Shown: positions 35,809-45,031 of the stretch, piece after piece | Position numbering within the stretch: the first letter of the stretch is position 1 | Layout: each line of letters opens with the position of its first letter | DNA from: Pseudomonas sp. 31-12 | GTDB taxonomy: Bacteria; Pseudomonadota; Gammaproteobacteria; Pseudomonadales; Pseudomonadaceae | Assembly (NCBI RefSeq): GCF_003151075.1 | Contig: NZ_CP029482.1 | Span: 124,001 to 188,000, forward strand | Direction: 5' to 3' | DNA length: 64,000 nucleotides | Position numbers and translations under genes: made by a program | The notes under the pieces: generated by a model | What the model was told of the DNA's origin: nothing | What the model saw: the letters and a program-made list of their open reading frames with translations, nothing else | The model's database searches: none

Positions 35809-37766
35809 TGGGCAGCTCCTGGCTGAGCGCTGGTGCGCGGCGACGCAGGATCGGCCGGCAGCGTGAAGGTTCGTAAGTCGATGGTCGGTGCATTGCCGCT
35901 GCCGCCGAGACGATGATCGAGCACCAGCAATTTGGCGTTGGCCAGGCCTTGGGTCAGTCGGCTGAAATACTGCTCCAACACGAACGCCTGGCCGGCGCTG
36001 GCATACGCTTTCTGTTCGGCGGAGAACTTCAGATCAGCCGCCTGAGCGGTGGAGTTGATTTCATGGGCACTGGCTGTCGCTTGATCGCGAGCGATGCTGG
36101 CCTGCAATTGCGCCTGATTGGTCGCCTCGGCTGCCGCGCCGCGTTCACGGGAGATCAACGCCTGGGCACCAATCTGCGCTGCTTGAACACCGTGATAAGC
36201 ATTGGCCGCACCGGCCGGCGGATGGATCGCCTCCACCACCGTCGCGAGAATTTCCACGCCGCTGTCAAGTTTCTCCAGATCGGATTGCACGGCGCGACCG
36301 ATCTCTTCGGCCAGCCCTACCCTGTCTTCGCCGAGCAAACCATCGAGGGTTCGCGAGGCAAAGTCGTGAACCAGAATCCGGCTGGCGGTGCTGCGAATCA
36401 ACGTCGGTACATCGGCGCTGTTGTACGTCGCGGCCAGCGCCGCTTGATCGGTCAGACCGATGCGATAGACAAAACGCACGTCCATGTTGACGATTTGAAA
36501 GCTCTGCTTGTCGGCACGGCTGCTGGCGATGACCTGGGATTTATCGTTCACATGACTGGCGTCCCACAAGCGATTGGCAATCGCCGGCGCCGGGCCTTCC
36601 GCCGGCTCCAGGACGACTGGCGCCGACGTTTCGCCAACGCTCGTTGCCAACTCATGAACCACGCCGTTTTCAACATTCAGCACCCGACCCAATGGCCACG
36701 GCAGACCAGCGTGCAAACCTGGACCGAACACTTCCACCGGTTTGCCGAAACGTTCGTAGATGCCCCGCCCTTGCAGCGGAATTTCGTGAACGCCGGTGAG
36801 CGACCAGCCGACGATCGCCACCACCGCCATCACCGGCAAAAATGCCCGGCGCATATAGGTGAACGCCCAGATCTGCCGCAAGTCGATACCGAAGCGGTTA
36901 TGCAATTCGTGCTGCAACGCCAGCAACGGTTGTGGTGGCCAGCGCAGCATGTCGGCGACAAAACTACGCGCCAGCAATGTCGGTTCAAGTTGTTCACGGC
37001 GAGGACTGAACAGCGACAGCACGGCGCGCAGCAGCAACTCGACTGCGACCAGTCCTGGCAGCAAGCCGATCAATACGGCGAGGCGTACCGGCCAGACCGA
37101 GGTTTCGCTACCGAACAACAAACACAACGCGCTGAGTACCAGGCAAATGATCGCCACCCGGCTCAGTTGCGCCAACGGCCCCGCTTCCGGCCATTGGGCG
37201 ATGTTTTCCTGGGCGAGCTGACGCTCAAGCACCAGCAAACCGAAGCCCAGCAACAACGACAGCACCGCGCCGACGCTCGCCGATAAACCCAACGCAGCGG
37301 GCGGTAACGCGAGGTTCCAGAACTGACTGATGCTCAAGATCGTTAACAGCGCCCAACCTGCGAGCCAGAGGGTTGGTGCGCCGATCTGCCCGAGCATGCG
37401 CACCCAGCGCTGACTGAGTCGCTCCAGCAAACGCTCATACCAGCCTTCGGGAACAACCGTCGTGTCCTCTGTGAGCACCCCCGGCAACGTCGGGCTCATC
37501 GCCTGCGCGCGCCACTGCGTTATCCACCACGCCGATTGCAGGCCTGCAATCAGCACTAACAAACCGGCACTTTGAGTCACCAGCAACGGCGCCCACAGCG
37601 ACAGCGGCGCAAACAATCCGACGAAAAACGCCAACAACAGACCGACCGCCGCCAAGGCGCTCAGGCCGATGGCGAACTGACGTAATCGCCGCCCTTGAAA
37701 GACCGCCTGCTGAAAGCGCGGCAGCCCGGCTACCTGCGTTCCATCGACTTCGAGATCGACTTGCAT
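35805..37766 (-). CDS. Polytopic SPFH protein (HflK-like with large membrane N-terminal region)
   Basis: A 653-residue protein, much longer than HflK (about 420). Residues 25-270 contain some six to eight hydrophobic segments in pairs, followed by another membrane segment (RAFLPVMAVVAIVGWSLTGV, about 295-315) and an HflK-type SPFH domain (IPLQGRGIYERFGKPVEVFG, then GLHAGLPWPLGRV; VRFVYRIGLTDQAAL) with the helical AAEATNQAQLQASIARDQAT segment. It is the first gene of the four-gene unit. Its ATG has GGGGTGG just upstream, and a Zur-like palindrome lies 35 bases upstream. Role unknown; an FtsH-modulating scaffold linked to a metal pump is the working inference. Confidence 0.82.
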   Translation of the reverse strand: MQVDLEVDGTQVAGLPRFQQAVFQGRRLRQFAIGLSALAAVGLLLAFFVGLFAPLSLWAPLLVTQSAGLLVLIAGLQSAWWITQWRAQAMSPTLPGVLTEDTTVVPEGWYERLLERLSQRWVRMLGQIGAPTLWLAGWALLTILSISQFWNLALPPAALGLSASVGAVLSLLLGFGLLVLERQLAQENIAQWPEAGPLAQLSRVAIICLVLSALCLLFGSETSVWPVRLAVLIGLLPGLVAVELLLRAVLSLFSPRREQLEPTLLARSFVADMLRWPPQPLLALQHELHNRFGIDLRQIWAFTYMRRAFLPVMAVVAIVGWSLTGVHEIPLQGRGIYERFGKPVEVFGPGLHAGLPWPLGRVLNVENGVVHELATSVGETSAPVVLEPAEGPAPAIANRLWDASHVNDKSQVIASSRADKQSFQIVNMDVRFVYRIGLTDQAALAATYNSADVPTLIRSTASRILVHDFASRTLDGLLGEDRVGLAEEIGRAVQSDLEKLDSGVEILATVVEAIHPPAGAANAYHGVQAAQIGAQALISRERGAAAEATNQAQLQASIARDQATASAHEINSTAQAADLKFSAEQKAYASAGQAFVLEQYFSRLTQGLANAKLLVLDHRLGGSGNAPTIDLRTFTLPADPASPRTSAQPGAAH

Positions 37767-37800
37767 ACCACCCCAGTGCTTATCATTAGCTGTATCGCAA

Positions 37801-37819
37801 TTCGTTACGATATAACGAA
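37801..37819. promoter_or_regulatory. Zur-like palindrome upstream of the SPFH/P-type ATPase operon
   Basis: TTCGTTACGATATAACGAA has perfect 7-base arms TTCGTTA/TAACGAA. Its right half, TATAAC, equals the Zur half-site and its left half is GTTACG, so 10 of 12 core positions match GTTATA-N-TATAAC. It lies 35 bases before the start of the operon on the minus strand and 165 bases before lpd on the plus strand. Confidence 0.62.
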
Positions 37820-37983
37820 AGTGGTGAAATTTTTGTACTAATTCGCTCTATCTAAAGATGCCCAACCTGTCGCCTTGCTGAAGCCTTGACCGAAATAGTC
37901 ACAAACGCACATGTTACGTCCGTAATTTTAATCAAAGACTACGGTTATCCAGCCCATTCCCCTTTCAGTCCAGGAGTACATCC

Positions 37984-39384
37984 ATGAGCACTTATGACGT
38001 CGTGATACTGGGCGGTGGCCCGGGCGGTTACAACGCAGCGATCCGCGCAGGTCAGCTGGGCCTGAAAGCGGCGTGCGTGGAAGGCCGGGCGACGCTCGGC
38101 GGCACCTGCCTCAACGTCGGTTGCATGCCGTCCAAGGCGCTCTTGCATGCCTCGGAACTCTACGACGCGGCCATGGGAACAGAATTCGCCAACCTGGGGA
38201 TCGAGGTCAAACCCACCCTTAACCTCGCCCAGATGATGAAGCAGAAAGATGAAAGCGTGACCGAGCTGACCAAGGGCATCGAGTTTCTGTTTCGCAAAAA
38301 CAAAGTCGACTGGATCAAAGGCTGGGGCCACATCGACGGGCCAGGCAAAGTGACGGTGACCGACAGCCAGGGCGCCAAGACCGAACTGAACGCCAAGGAC
38401 ATCATCATTGCCACCGGCTCCGAGCCCACTCCCCTGCCCGGCGTCGAGATCGATAACAAGCGCATCCTCGACTCCACCGGCGCGCTGTCACTGGCTGAAG
38501 TGCCGAAGCACTTGGTGGTGATCGGTGCCGGCGTGATCGGCCTGGAACTGGGCTCGGTGTGGCGACGCCTGGGCGCTCAAGTGACGGTGGTCGAATTTCT
38601 CGACCGCATCTGCCCCGGTGTGGACGCAGAAGCAGGTAAAACCCTGCAGCGTTCATTAAGCAAACAGGGCATCAGCTTCAAGTTGAGCTCGAAAGTGACC
38701 AGCGCCACCACCTCGGCAAACGGCGTTCAGCTCAGCGTGGAGCCGGCGGCGGGCGGCACCGCCGAGCTGCTCGAAGCCGATTACGTGTTGGTGTCCATCG
38801 GTCGCCGTCCTTATACCCAAGGCCTGGGGTTGGAAAACGTCGGCCTCACCACCGACAAGCGCGGCATGCTCGCCAACAAGGGACACTGCACCGAAGCTGC
38901 GGGCGTGTGGGTGATAGGCGATGTCACGTCCGGGCCGATGCTCGCCCACAAGGCCGAAGATGAAGCCATGGCCTGCATCGAACAGATCGTCGGCAAGGCG
39001 GGCGAGGTCAACTACGACCTGATCCCCAACGTGATTTACACCAGGCCGGAACTGGCCAGCGTCGGCAAGACGGAAGAGCAGCTCAAGGCTGAAGGCCGCG
39101 CGTACAAGGTCGGTAAATTCCCTTTCACCGCCAACAGCCGGGCGAAGATCAACCACGAGACCGAAGGCTTCGCCAAAGTGCTGGCCGATGAACGCACCGA
39201 CGAGATTCTCGGCGTGCACCTTGTAGGACCGAGTGTCAGTGAAATGATTGGTGAGTATTGCGTGGCCATGGAGTTCAGCGCTTCGGCGGAGGACATTGCG
39301 TTGACGTGCCATCCGCATCCGACGCGGTCCGAGGCGTTGCGTCAGGCGGCGATGAATGTGGAGGGGATGGCGACGCAGATGTAA
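37984..39384 (+). CDS. lpd: Dihydrolipoyl dehydrogenase (stand-alone, Lpd3-like)
   Basis: A 466-residue flavoprotein disulfide reductase: FAD motif ILGGGPGGYNAAIRAG, redox pair GGTCLNVGCMPSK, NAD motif VIGAGVIGLELGSVW, second FAD motif WVIGDVTSGPMLAHKAEDE and the catalytic His-Glu near the end (TCHPHPTRSEAL). It reoxidises the lipoyl groups of E2 or GcvH proteins. No dehydrogenase complex genes flank it, as with Lpd3 of P. aeruginosa, so its partner complex is open. CAGGAG lies 10 bases before the ATG. Confidence 0.93.
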   Translation: MSTYDVVILGGGPGGYNAAIRAGQLGLKAACVEGRATLGGTCLNVGCMPSKALLHASELYDAAMGTEFANLGIEVKPTLNLAQMMKQKDESVTELTKGIEFLFRKNKVDWIKGWGHIDGPGKVTVTDSQGAKTELNAKDIIIATGSEPTPLPGVEIDNKRILDSTGALSLAEVPKHLVVIGAGVIGLELGSVWRRLGAQVTVVEFLDRICPGVDAEAGKTLQRSLSKQGISFKLSSKVTSATTSANGVQLSVEPAAGGTAELLEADYVLVSIGRRPYTQGLGLENVGLTTDKRGMLANKGHCTEAAGVWVIGDVTSGPMLAHKAEDEAMACIEQIVGKAGEVNYDLIPNVIYTRPELASVGKTEEQLKAEGRAYKVGKFPFTANSRAKINHETEGFAKVLADERTDEILGVHLVGPSVSEMIGEYCVAMEFSASAEDIALTCHPHPTRSEALRQAAMNVEGMATQM

Positions 39385-39420
39385 GCCAGCCTGCCAGAGT
39401 GATGCCGGCCGTCAGGACGC

Positions 39421-39500
39421 CTTCGCGAGCAAGCCCGCTCCCACACTGGTTTTGTGAACGCCACAAATCCCCTGTGGGAGTGGGCTTGCTCGCGAAGGGG
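39421..39500. repeat. REP inverted pair
   Basis: CTTCGCGAGCAAGCCCGCTC at 39421 returns inverted as GTGGGCTTGCTCGCGAAGGG ending 39500. It lies between the convergent ends of lpd and the Lrp-type gene. Confidence 0.87.
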
Positions 39501-39510
39501 TCGACTCGGT

Positions 39511-39984
39511 CTAAAGCGGCAAATGCCCCAACGGCAACGCCCCCGGCGTCTTCACCGTATGAATCGCAAAGTTGCTGCGAATATCACTCACGCCCGGCAA
39601 TTTCAGCAGCCGCTCCGTGAGAAAGCGGTCATATCCACGCAGATCCGGCACCACCACTTGCAGCAGAAAATCCGACTCCCCTGACACCAGAAACGCCGAA
39701 ATCACCTCGGGCAATGCCGTCACGGCCAGGCGAAACGCTTCGGCCTGTTCATCGTTGTGGCGCTCCACCTTGACCCCGACAAACACCGTCAGCCCAAGCC
39801 CCACTTCGTCACGATCAAGATTGGCCTGATAGCCACGAATCACGCCCGCCTCCTCCAGCATCCGCACCCGGCGCAAACACGGCGACGCGGACAAACCGAT
39901 CTCGTCGGCCAGTTGCACATTGCTCAGGCGCCCGTCCCGTTGCAGGGCTGCGAGAATTTTGCGGTCGTAGGCGTCCAGTTTCAT
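39511..39984 (-). CDS. Lrp/AsnC-family transcriptional regulator
   Basis: A 157-residue regulator with an N-terminal helix-turn-helix (MKLDAYDRKILAALQRDGRL, then SNVQLADEIGLSASPCLRRV) and a C-terminal RAM/AsnC effector domain (VSGESDFLLQVVVPDLRGYD). It diverges from a LysE-family exporter 145 bases away. This pair is common and suggests that the regulator turns on amino-acid export when its ligand accumulates. The ligand is unknown. Confidence 0.9.
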   Translation of the reverse strand: MKLDAYDRKILAALQRDGRLSNVQLADEIGLSASPCLRRVRMLEEAGVIRGYQANLDRDEVGLGLTVFVGVKVERHNDEQAEAFRLAVTALPEVISAFLVSGESDFLLQVVVPDLRGYDRFLTERLLKLPGVSDIRSNFAIHTVKTPGALPLGHLPL

Positions 39985-40129
39985 GGTTTGGCAGATCCTG
40001 ATGGTTTGATCGTCACGAAGTGGCAGGTTATGCCAATTATCGATCCATTAGAAGCTGACTACGCAAGCACCTGCCCCACTCTTGCACCCTAGACTGGCGC
40101 TACCAAATCGACAACGAATGGGGTGCAAA

Positions 40130-40759
40130 GTGGAAGGACTCTGGCTGTTTTTCATGGCATTGGCGGTGGTGTATCTGTTGCCTGGCCCGGACATGATTCT
40201 GCTGCTGCAAACCGGTGCCCGTCAGGGCAAAGGCGCGGCGTTGGCGACGGCGGTGGGTCTGGGCATTGCTCGCGGCTGCCACGTGGCGTTGGCTGCGCTG
40301 GGGCTGGCGGCGCTGTTCAAGGCTGCGCCGTGGACCTTCGACGTGGTGCGTCTGGCGGGGGCCGCGTACCTGCTGTGGATCGGCATTCAGTGCCTGCGAA
40401 CCACGATGTTGCCGAACCTGAATGGCGCAGCCACAACCGGTGAAAAATCGTCCTGGCGCGCATCGATCCAGCGCGGCTTGCTGACCAACCTGCTCAACCC
40501 CAAGGCGCTGCTGTTCTGCTCGGTGCTGTTGCCGCAGTTCATCAACCCTCACGCAGGACCCGTGCTCGCGCAATTTGCGGTATTGGGCGTGCTGCTGGTC
40601 GGCGTCGGTTTGCTGTTCGACAGCGCCTACGCCTTGACCGGCGCCGCACTGGGCCGCTGGCTGCAACGCAGTCCCTCGGCCCAGCGCCTGCAACAGTGGT
40701 TGTTTGGCAGTCTGTTGATCGGCTTCGCCCTGCGGCTGACCTTTGTTCAACAGGCCTGA
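40130..40759 (+). CDS. LysE/RhtB-family amino acid exporter
   Basis: A 209-residue inner-membrane protein with about six hydrophobic segments. PGPDMILLLQTGARQGKGAA near the N-terminus and RGLLTNLLNPKALLFCSVLL are the LysE family signatures. It likely exports amino acids or homoserine-like compounds. GTG at 40130 (start MEGLWLFFMALAV) is preferred; ATG 40118 (MGCKVEGL) is a close alternative. Controlled probably by the divergent Lrp-type regulator. Confidence 0.88.
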   Translation: MEGLWLFFMALAVVYLLPGPDMILLLQTGARQGKGAALATAVGLGIARGCHVALAALGLAALFKAAPWTFDVVRLAGAAYLLWIGIQCLRTTMLPNLNGAATTGEKSSWRASIQRGLLTNLLNPKALLFCSVLLPQFINPHAGPVLAQFAVLGVLLVGVGLLFDSAYALTGAALGRWLQRSPSAQRLQQWLFGSLLIGFALRLTFVQQA

Positions 40760-40762
40760 ACC

Positions 40763-42883
40763 TTACTGCGCCTTACGACGGCGACGGCGGTTGAGCAACA
40801 ACAGCGCCGCCGCAGTCACCGCGATAACACCACCGATCTGCAACGGCCACTTGTACGGCCGCAGCACCGAACGCGTGGCGTCAGTCACCTGGGTGACATA
40901 ACGTTTGCTGGCATTTTCGAAGTCGGGATACGGGCACTGGTGGCCGAAATCCACCGCCCACTCCACGTACGGCCCTTCCTTGACATAGCGCTGGTACAGC
41001 GCGCTTTGGTCTTCAAGGCTGCTGTTCCAGCCCGCCGCTGAACACAACACCGCCGCAAAGGCCTGGCTGGTGTGAGGCAGGTTATCGGCGGCGCGGTTGG
41101 CCAAGGCCGTTGCGACGAATCGATAGTGGTAGCGTTCGTCGGGCTTCGCGGCACTGGCTTGCTGGCGCTGGACTTCACCCTCGGCCACCAATGGGCCAAC
41201 CTTCAGCTCAGCCGTCTCCAGGCTGTAATTGCCGCCAAACGTGGCGTAGTCCGGGGCCATTTCATAACCGAGAATGTCCATGCCCCACTCGCGTGCCGTC
41301 CAGGCTGCGTTGAACAGAGCAGACGCACGCTTGGTCGGCCACCACGCCGCATCGGCGAGCTGCCGCTGTTGCGCATACAAACGGGCTTTTTTCTGTAGAT
41401 CCGGGTTATCGAAGTAGACCAGCGCCTCGTCGTAGCGCTCTTCACGCAGCAAGCGACGCCCGAGCAGATTGCGCAGTTGCGCCGCCACCGGCAACGGCAC
41501 GTAGTTGTCACGATCCTGCTGGCTGAGCGCTGGCGGCGCCGGCACCTGGGTGTCGACGTAATGCTTGAGTTCATCGACCGTCAATACGCGTTCGGCAACG
41601 GTCGCGGCGTCGAACCAATAGATGCTTTGGCTGCGATAAAGTTGATCGAACGCTTGCAGGTAATCGCCGCGTTGCAGCGCCAGGATCGCGCTTTCACCCT
41701 CGACCCGGCACTTGGGCTGCAGGCTTTCGAAATCGTAGTCGGGCGTACGTCGCTCGCCCCACGACTCGTTCTGCGGGAAAGCCTGGGCAGCCTTGGCATA
41801 CGCCGCGGCGGCTGCGTTTTTGTCGCCGTCACGCAGCGCCAGTTTCGCCCGCAGCCACCACGCCAGACCGCCGTCCCCGGCGTGTTCAAGGAACGCCTTG
41901 GCGCTGGTGTAATCGCCCTGCTGATAATTCATCGCCGCCAACCGATCAGCGTTGTCCAGACTGCCGCGCGTGCTGCTTTGCAGGAGTTTGATCAATTTCA
42001 GTTCGTTCGGTGGTTGATCACCAAATGACCAGCCCAGGCGACTGATCAACGACGCGGTCACCAGTTGCTGCACCGGTTTGCCCTTGAGCAACTCGGTCAA
42101 CTGATCCTCAGGCATCGCCAGCAGATCCGCCATCAACAGCTTCAGCGAGGTGTAACCCACTGCCGAACCGTGACGATTTTGCGTGGCGTACAGATTGATG
42201 GCGCGGTTCCAGTCGCCCGCAGTGCGCGCCACTCGGGCTTGTTCGCCGAGGCTGGCGACACCCAGTTCCAGCGGGTCGCTGAAACCCTCGATAGTCAGCT
42301 GAAGGGCCTGCTCGAAAGCTGTTTGCGCCTGCGCCAACAGGTCGGGCGCTGCGCCCGCTTCGGCGCTCATGGCAAACAGCGCCCGACCCAGCGAATACGC
42401 GGCCCAAGTGCTGCGCAATGCGCGTTGATCCGCCGGCAGCGCCAGCACTTTCTGGAAGTACTCGGCGGCCAGTGCGTGATCACCGGCGTTGAACGCCACA
42501 GCACCCGCCAGATAGAACCGAAGCTCGGCCGGCAGGCTCGCGCCCTGGGTCTCGACTTGATGGGCATCGGTCAGCGCACGCAGTTGCTTGACCAGTGCTT
42601 GCTGCTGCTCCGTCAAACCGGCCTGCTCGGCCTTGTCCCGCTGCTCTGCGTAGTCAGTCGCCTCCATGCTGTAAGGGGACGCCGCAACGTTCTTGAGCCC
42701 AGCGATCATGTGCCCGAGGCGGTTGATCTCGAACTGGAAGTTGCCTTCCGGCAGCTCCGCCAGCGATTGGGCGCGGTTGTCCAGCAAGCGCATCGGGAAG
42801 TCCGGCCCGCAGGCCATCGCCGAACCCAGCGGCAGGCTGAGGCTCAGGCAAAGCACATGGCGGGGCCAGTTACGGGTGAACAT
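40763..42883 (-). CDS. Exported TPR-like hypothetical protein with C-terminal membrane anchor
   Basis: A 706-residue protein. A signal peptide (WPRHVLCLSLSLPLGSAMAC) is followed by a long helical region with tetratricopeptide-like pairs (HALAAEYFQKVLALPADQRA, the YSLGRALFAMSAEAG block; MNYQQGDYTSAKAFLEHAGD), and the end is a membrane helix plus basic tail (IGGVIAVTAAALLLLNRRRR). This is an envelope protein with an outward-facing repeat domain. Its start overlaps the stop of the DUF3142 lipoprotein by 14 bases, so the two are translated together. No enzymatic motif was seen; function unknown. Confidence 0.78.
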   Translation of the reverse strand: MFTRNWPRHVLCLSLSLPLGSAMACGPDFPMRLLDNRAQSLAELPEGNFQFEINRLGHMIAGLKNVAASPYSMEATDYAEQRDKAEQAGLTEQQQALVKQLRALTDAHQVETQGASLPAELRFYLAGAVAFNAGDHALAAEYFQKVLALPADQRALRSTWAAYSLGRALFAMSAEAGAAPDLLAQAQTAFEQALQLTIEGFSDPLELGVASLGEQARVARTAGDWNRAINLYATQNRHGSAVGYTSLKLLMADLLAMPEDQLTELLKGKPVQQLVTASLISRLGWSFGDQPPNELKLIKLLQSSTRGSLDNADRLAAMNYQQGDYTSAKAFLEHAGDGGLAWWLRAKLALRDGDKNAAAAAYAKAAQAFPQNESWGERRTPDYDFESLQPKCRVEGESAILALQRGDYLQAFDQLYRSQSIYWFDAATVAERVLTVDELKHYVDTQVPAPPALSQQDRDNYVPLPVAAQLRNLLGRRLLREERYDEALVYFDNPDLQKKARLYAQQRQLADAAWWPTKRASALFNAAWTAREWGMDILGYEMAPDYATFGGNYSLETAELKVGPLVAEGEVQRQQASAAKPDERYHYRFVATALANRAADNLPHTSQAFAAVLCSAAGWNSSLEDQSALYQRYVKEGPYVEWAVDFGHQCPYPDFENASKRYVTQVTDATRSVLRPYKWPLQIGGVIAVTAAALLLLNRRRRRKAQ

Positions 42884-44063
42884 TCGAAGCTCCTTGATCA
42901 ATTTGCGCGCAGCGTGCCCAACCGATGGCGCGCTGCTCGCCGGCCGGTATCCGGCCGTCGCGCAGGCGGGTGAAGGTAAGCAGATCCGGGCTTTGTTGCA
43001 ATGAATAACCGGCCAGCGCATCGGCACCGTCGCAGCCGCGAACCGCCAGCGTTACGCGTTCGGGCCAGGCGTTGTCGAGGTTGCCTTGATTGCTGACGCT
43101 GATGTCATAGAGGTCGTCTTGCGCGATGAGTTTCAAACTCAAGCGACTGTCGAGGGAATCTCCGCGAGCTACGGCCCTCAGCGTGTTCAGGCTCCAGGCC
43201 CGACGATCACCTGCCAGCGGCAGACGAAACCAGATCAGGCCGGCCAGATGCTCCGGTGGATCGGCGCGTAGCTCGGTGGCGAGTGTGCTCAGCTGCAAGG
43301 GGTCCGCCAGCAATTCCCTACGTTTGCCGGTGCGCTCGATGGGCACTTCGCTTTCAATGACCGGCGCACCACTGGCCCCCGGCAACAGAGCCACGCCATA
43401 GGCGGGCAGCGCGAGGTAAAAGGGTTTTGAGGTGATGCGGCTCCAGGCGTTGGCCCATTGCCTGGCTTGGTCCGGATCAAACAAACCACGACGCGGATCG
43501 CTCACCGCATGCACCTGCAAGACGCTGCTGTCGACAGTCGCCAAGAGTGCCGGCAATTCAGGGCTGTCGAGCCAGGCAGGCAATGCGGTGATGCTTAACG
43601 GCAAAGCGGCAGGTAAAACCGCGCGCAAGTGCGTGAGAAATTCGCGGTAAGCCGGTAGCCGGGCGCTACCGGCGTCGTGGTCGATTTCGACGCCGGAGAG
43701 CGTCAGCCCCTGCCCTTGCCAGTCGCTGAGCACTTGCTGGATCTGCGCCGTGACGTCGTCCTGATCCAGCGCCGTGAGTTGGCCATCGAGGCGGATCACC
43801 GCAATAAGCGGCCGGCCATCACGCTTGAGCAACGCCGGATCGATCCGCGCCCGGCTCCAGCCCGCCTGGGGAAATGCCTGCAAGGCCAGCACCCGCAAGG
43901 TCGAGAAGTCCGCGCGACTGTCTTGCAAGGCGGCGTCGTGGGCTGACGTCCATTGCCGTTGCCAGACGTAGAGTTGCTGATCGAGCGGTGGCGCGTCCTT
44001 TTGCTCGCAACCGTTGAGCAGCATCAACGCGGCAAGCACCACCGCCAAACGAATTGAAAGCAT
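42870..44063 (-). CDS. DUF3142 lipoprotein
   Basis: A 397-residue protein with a lipoprotein signal (LSIRLAVVLAALMLLNGCEQ; lipobox LNGC). LYVWQRQWTSAHDAALQ, GVEIDHDAGSARLPAYREFL and LPLSITALPAWL are blocks of DUF3142, which has a glycoside hydrolase-like TIM barrel pattern with an acidic EIDHD. It would be anchored in the envelope and co-translated with the TPR-like protein. The pair may act on a cell-envelope glycan, which is only an inference. ATG 44063 chosen because the lipoprotein signal starts there. Confidence 0.78.
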   Translation of the reverse strand: MLSIRLAVVLAALMLLNGCEQKDAPPLDQQLYVWQRQWTSAHDAALQDSRADFSTLRVLALQAFPQAGWSRARIDPALLKRDGRPLIAVIRLDGQLTALDQDDVTAQIQQVLSDWQGQGLTLSGVEIDHDAGSARLPAYREFLTHLRAVLPAALPLSITALPAWLDSPELPALLATVDSSVLQVHAVSDPRRGLFDPDQARQWANAWSRITSKPFYLALPAYGVALLPGASGAPVIESEVPIERTGKRRELLADPLQLSTLATELRADPPEHLAGLIWFRLPLAGDRRAWSLNTLRAVARGDSLDSRLSLKLIAQDDLYDISVSNQGNLDNAWPERVTLAVRGCDGADALAGYSLQQSPDLLTFTRLRDGRIPAGEQRAIGWARCAQIDQGASNVHP

Positions 44064-44108
44064 GAAATCCCTGATCCCGAACAACACAATGTTGCAGGGT
44101 ACACAAAA

Positions 44109-44202
44109 CCTGTGGGAGCGAGCTTGCTCGCGATGAGGCCGTCACATTCAGCATCAAAGGTGAATGTCACACCGTCATCGCGAGCAAGCTCGCTCCCACA
44201 GG
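44109..44202. repeat. REP inverted pair
   Basis: CCTGTGGGAGCGAGCTTGCT at 44109 is the exact inverse of AGCAAGCTCGCTCCCACAGG ending 44202. It separates the DUF3142 gene from the methyltransferase. Confidence 0.9.
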
Positions 44203-44209
44203 TCAGACG

Positions 44210-45031
44210 CTAGGGCTTGCGGGCAATGATCACCTGACTTTTCGCCACGACCGCGTCCAGCGCCTGCTTGATCTGAGTCCCCCGGGGCGATGCCAGGATG
44301 GCCTGCCACGTGTCGGCCCAGTGGTTGAGCAGCGGGTGGTCGGGATTGCTGAAATCAACCTTGGCTTCCCAGAACAACAGCATCCACATCGACCAGTAAA
44401 ACCCGTACTGACTGTGGCTGAGCACTTCCAGGCCCGCGTCACTGACCATCGCCTTGAACTGCTCTTCGCTGATGATGCGAATGTGGTTGGGCTTCTGGAA
44501 ATACTCGGGCGCCGCGATGTCTTTTTGCAGGTCTTCGGAGCTTGGATGCGGGACGCTGAGCAAGTACAACGCGCCCGGTTTGCCGACCCGCACAAGCTCA
44601 GCGAGAAACTGCGCCGGATCGTCCACGTGTTCAATGACTTCGGTGGACACCACGCGGGTGGCCGTCGCATCGGCGATCGGCAGAGGATTGCAGTCGGTGA
44701 CGTGGCATTCGACCTCGCGCGCCGGCGTGTCGCTCAGGCGCTGACGGGTGGCTTCGACCTTGGCCGCGTCGATGTCGGCGATGATGATCTTTGCCCCGCG
44801 CATGCCGCAGAAATGCACGTTGCCGCCATCACCGCAGCCGACGTCCAGCAGCGTGTCCTTGGCGGTCACCGGGAACCCGGTGAACAGCTCGCCGGTTTGC
44901 TGATTGAACCAGCCGCTGAGCATCGCGTCGTGCAGGCCGAGCATGTATGGATCGACCTTCTCGACCTTGTCCACCACAGGCGCCACGGGAGCGGGCGTAC
45001 CCGCCGTGAGTTTCTTCAAAAGGCTCAGCAT
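44210..45031 (-). CDS. SAM-dependent methyltransferase of the polysaccharide locus
   Basis: A 273-residue class I methyltransferase with SAM motif LLDVGCGDGGNVHFCGMRG near 65, acidic loop IIIADID and VVSTEVIEHVDDPAQFLAEL. The N-terminal 35 residues are Ala/Pro/Val-rich. ATG 45031 (MLSLLKKLTAGTP) is used; the upstream open frame runs over the acyltransferase. It overlaps the acyltransferase gene by 7 bases, and the minus-strand set (two glycosyltransferases, acyltransferase, methyltransferase) diverges from the rhamnan operon, so a role in decorating or capping the polysaccharide is likely. Confidence 0.85.
   Translation of the reverse strand: MLSLLKKLTAGTPAPVAPVVDKVEKVDPYMLGLHDAMLSGWFNQQTGELFTGFPVTAKDTLLDVGCGDGGNVHFCGMRGAKIIIADIDAAKVEATRQRLSDTPAREVECHVTDCNPLPIADATATRVVSTEVIEHVDDPAQFLAELVRVGKPGALYLLSVPHPSSEDLQKDIAAPEYFQKPNHIRIISEEQFKAMVSDAGLEVLSHSQYGFYWSMWMLLFWEAKVDFSNPDHPLLNHWADTWQAILASPRGTQIKQALDAVVAKSQVIIARKP

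Noticed and set aside
35913..37286. Plus-strand open frame of 457 codons
   Set aside because: Shadow of the HflK-like gene; His/Gln-rich nonsense composition.
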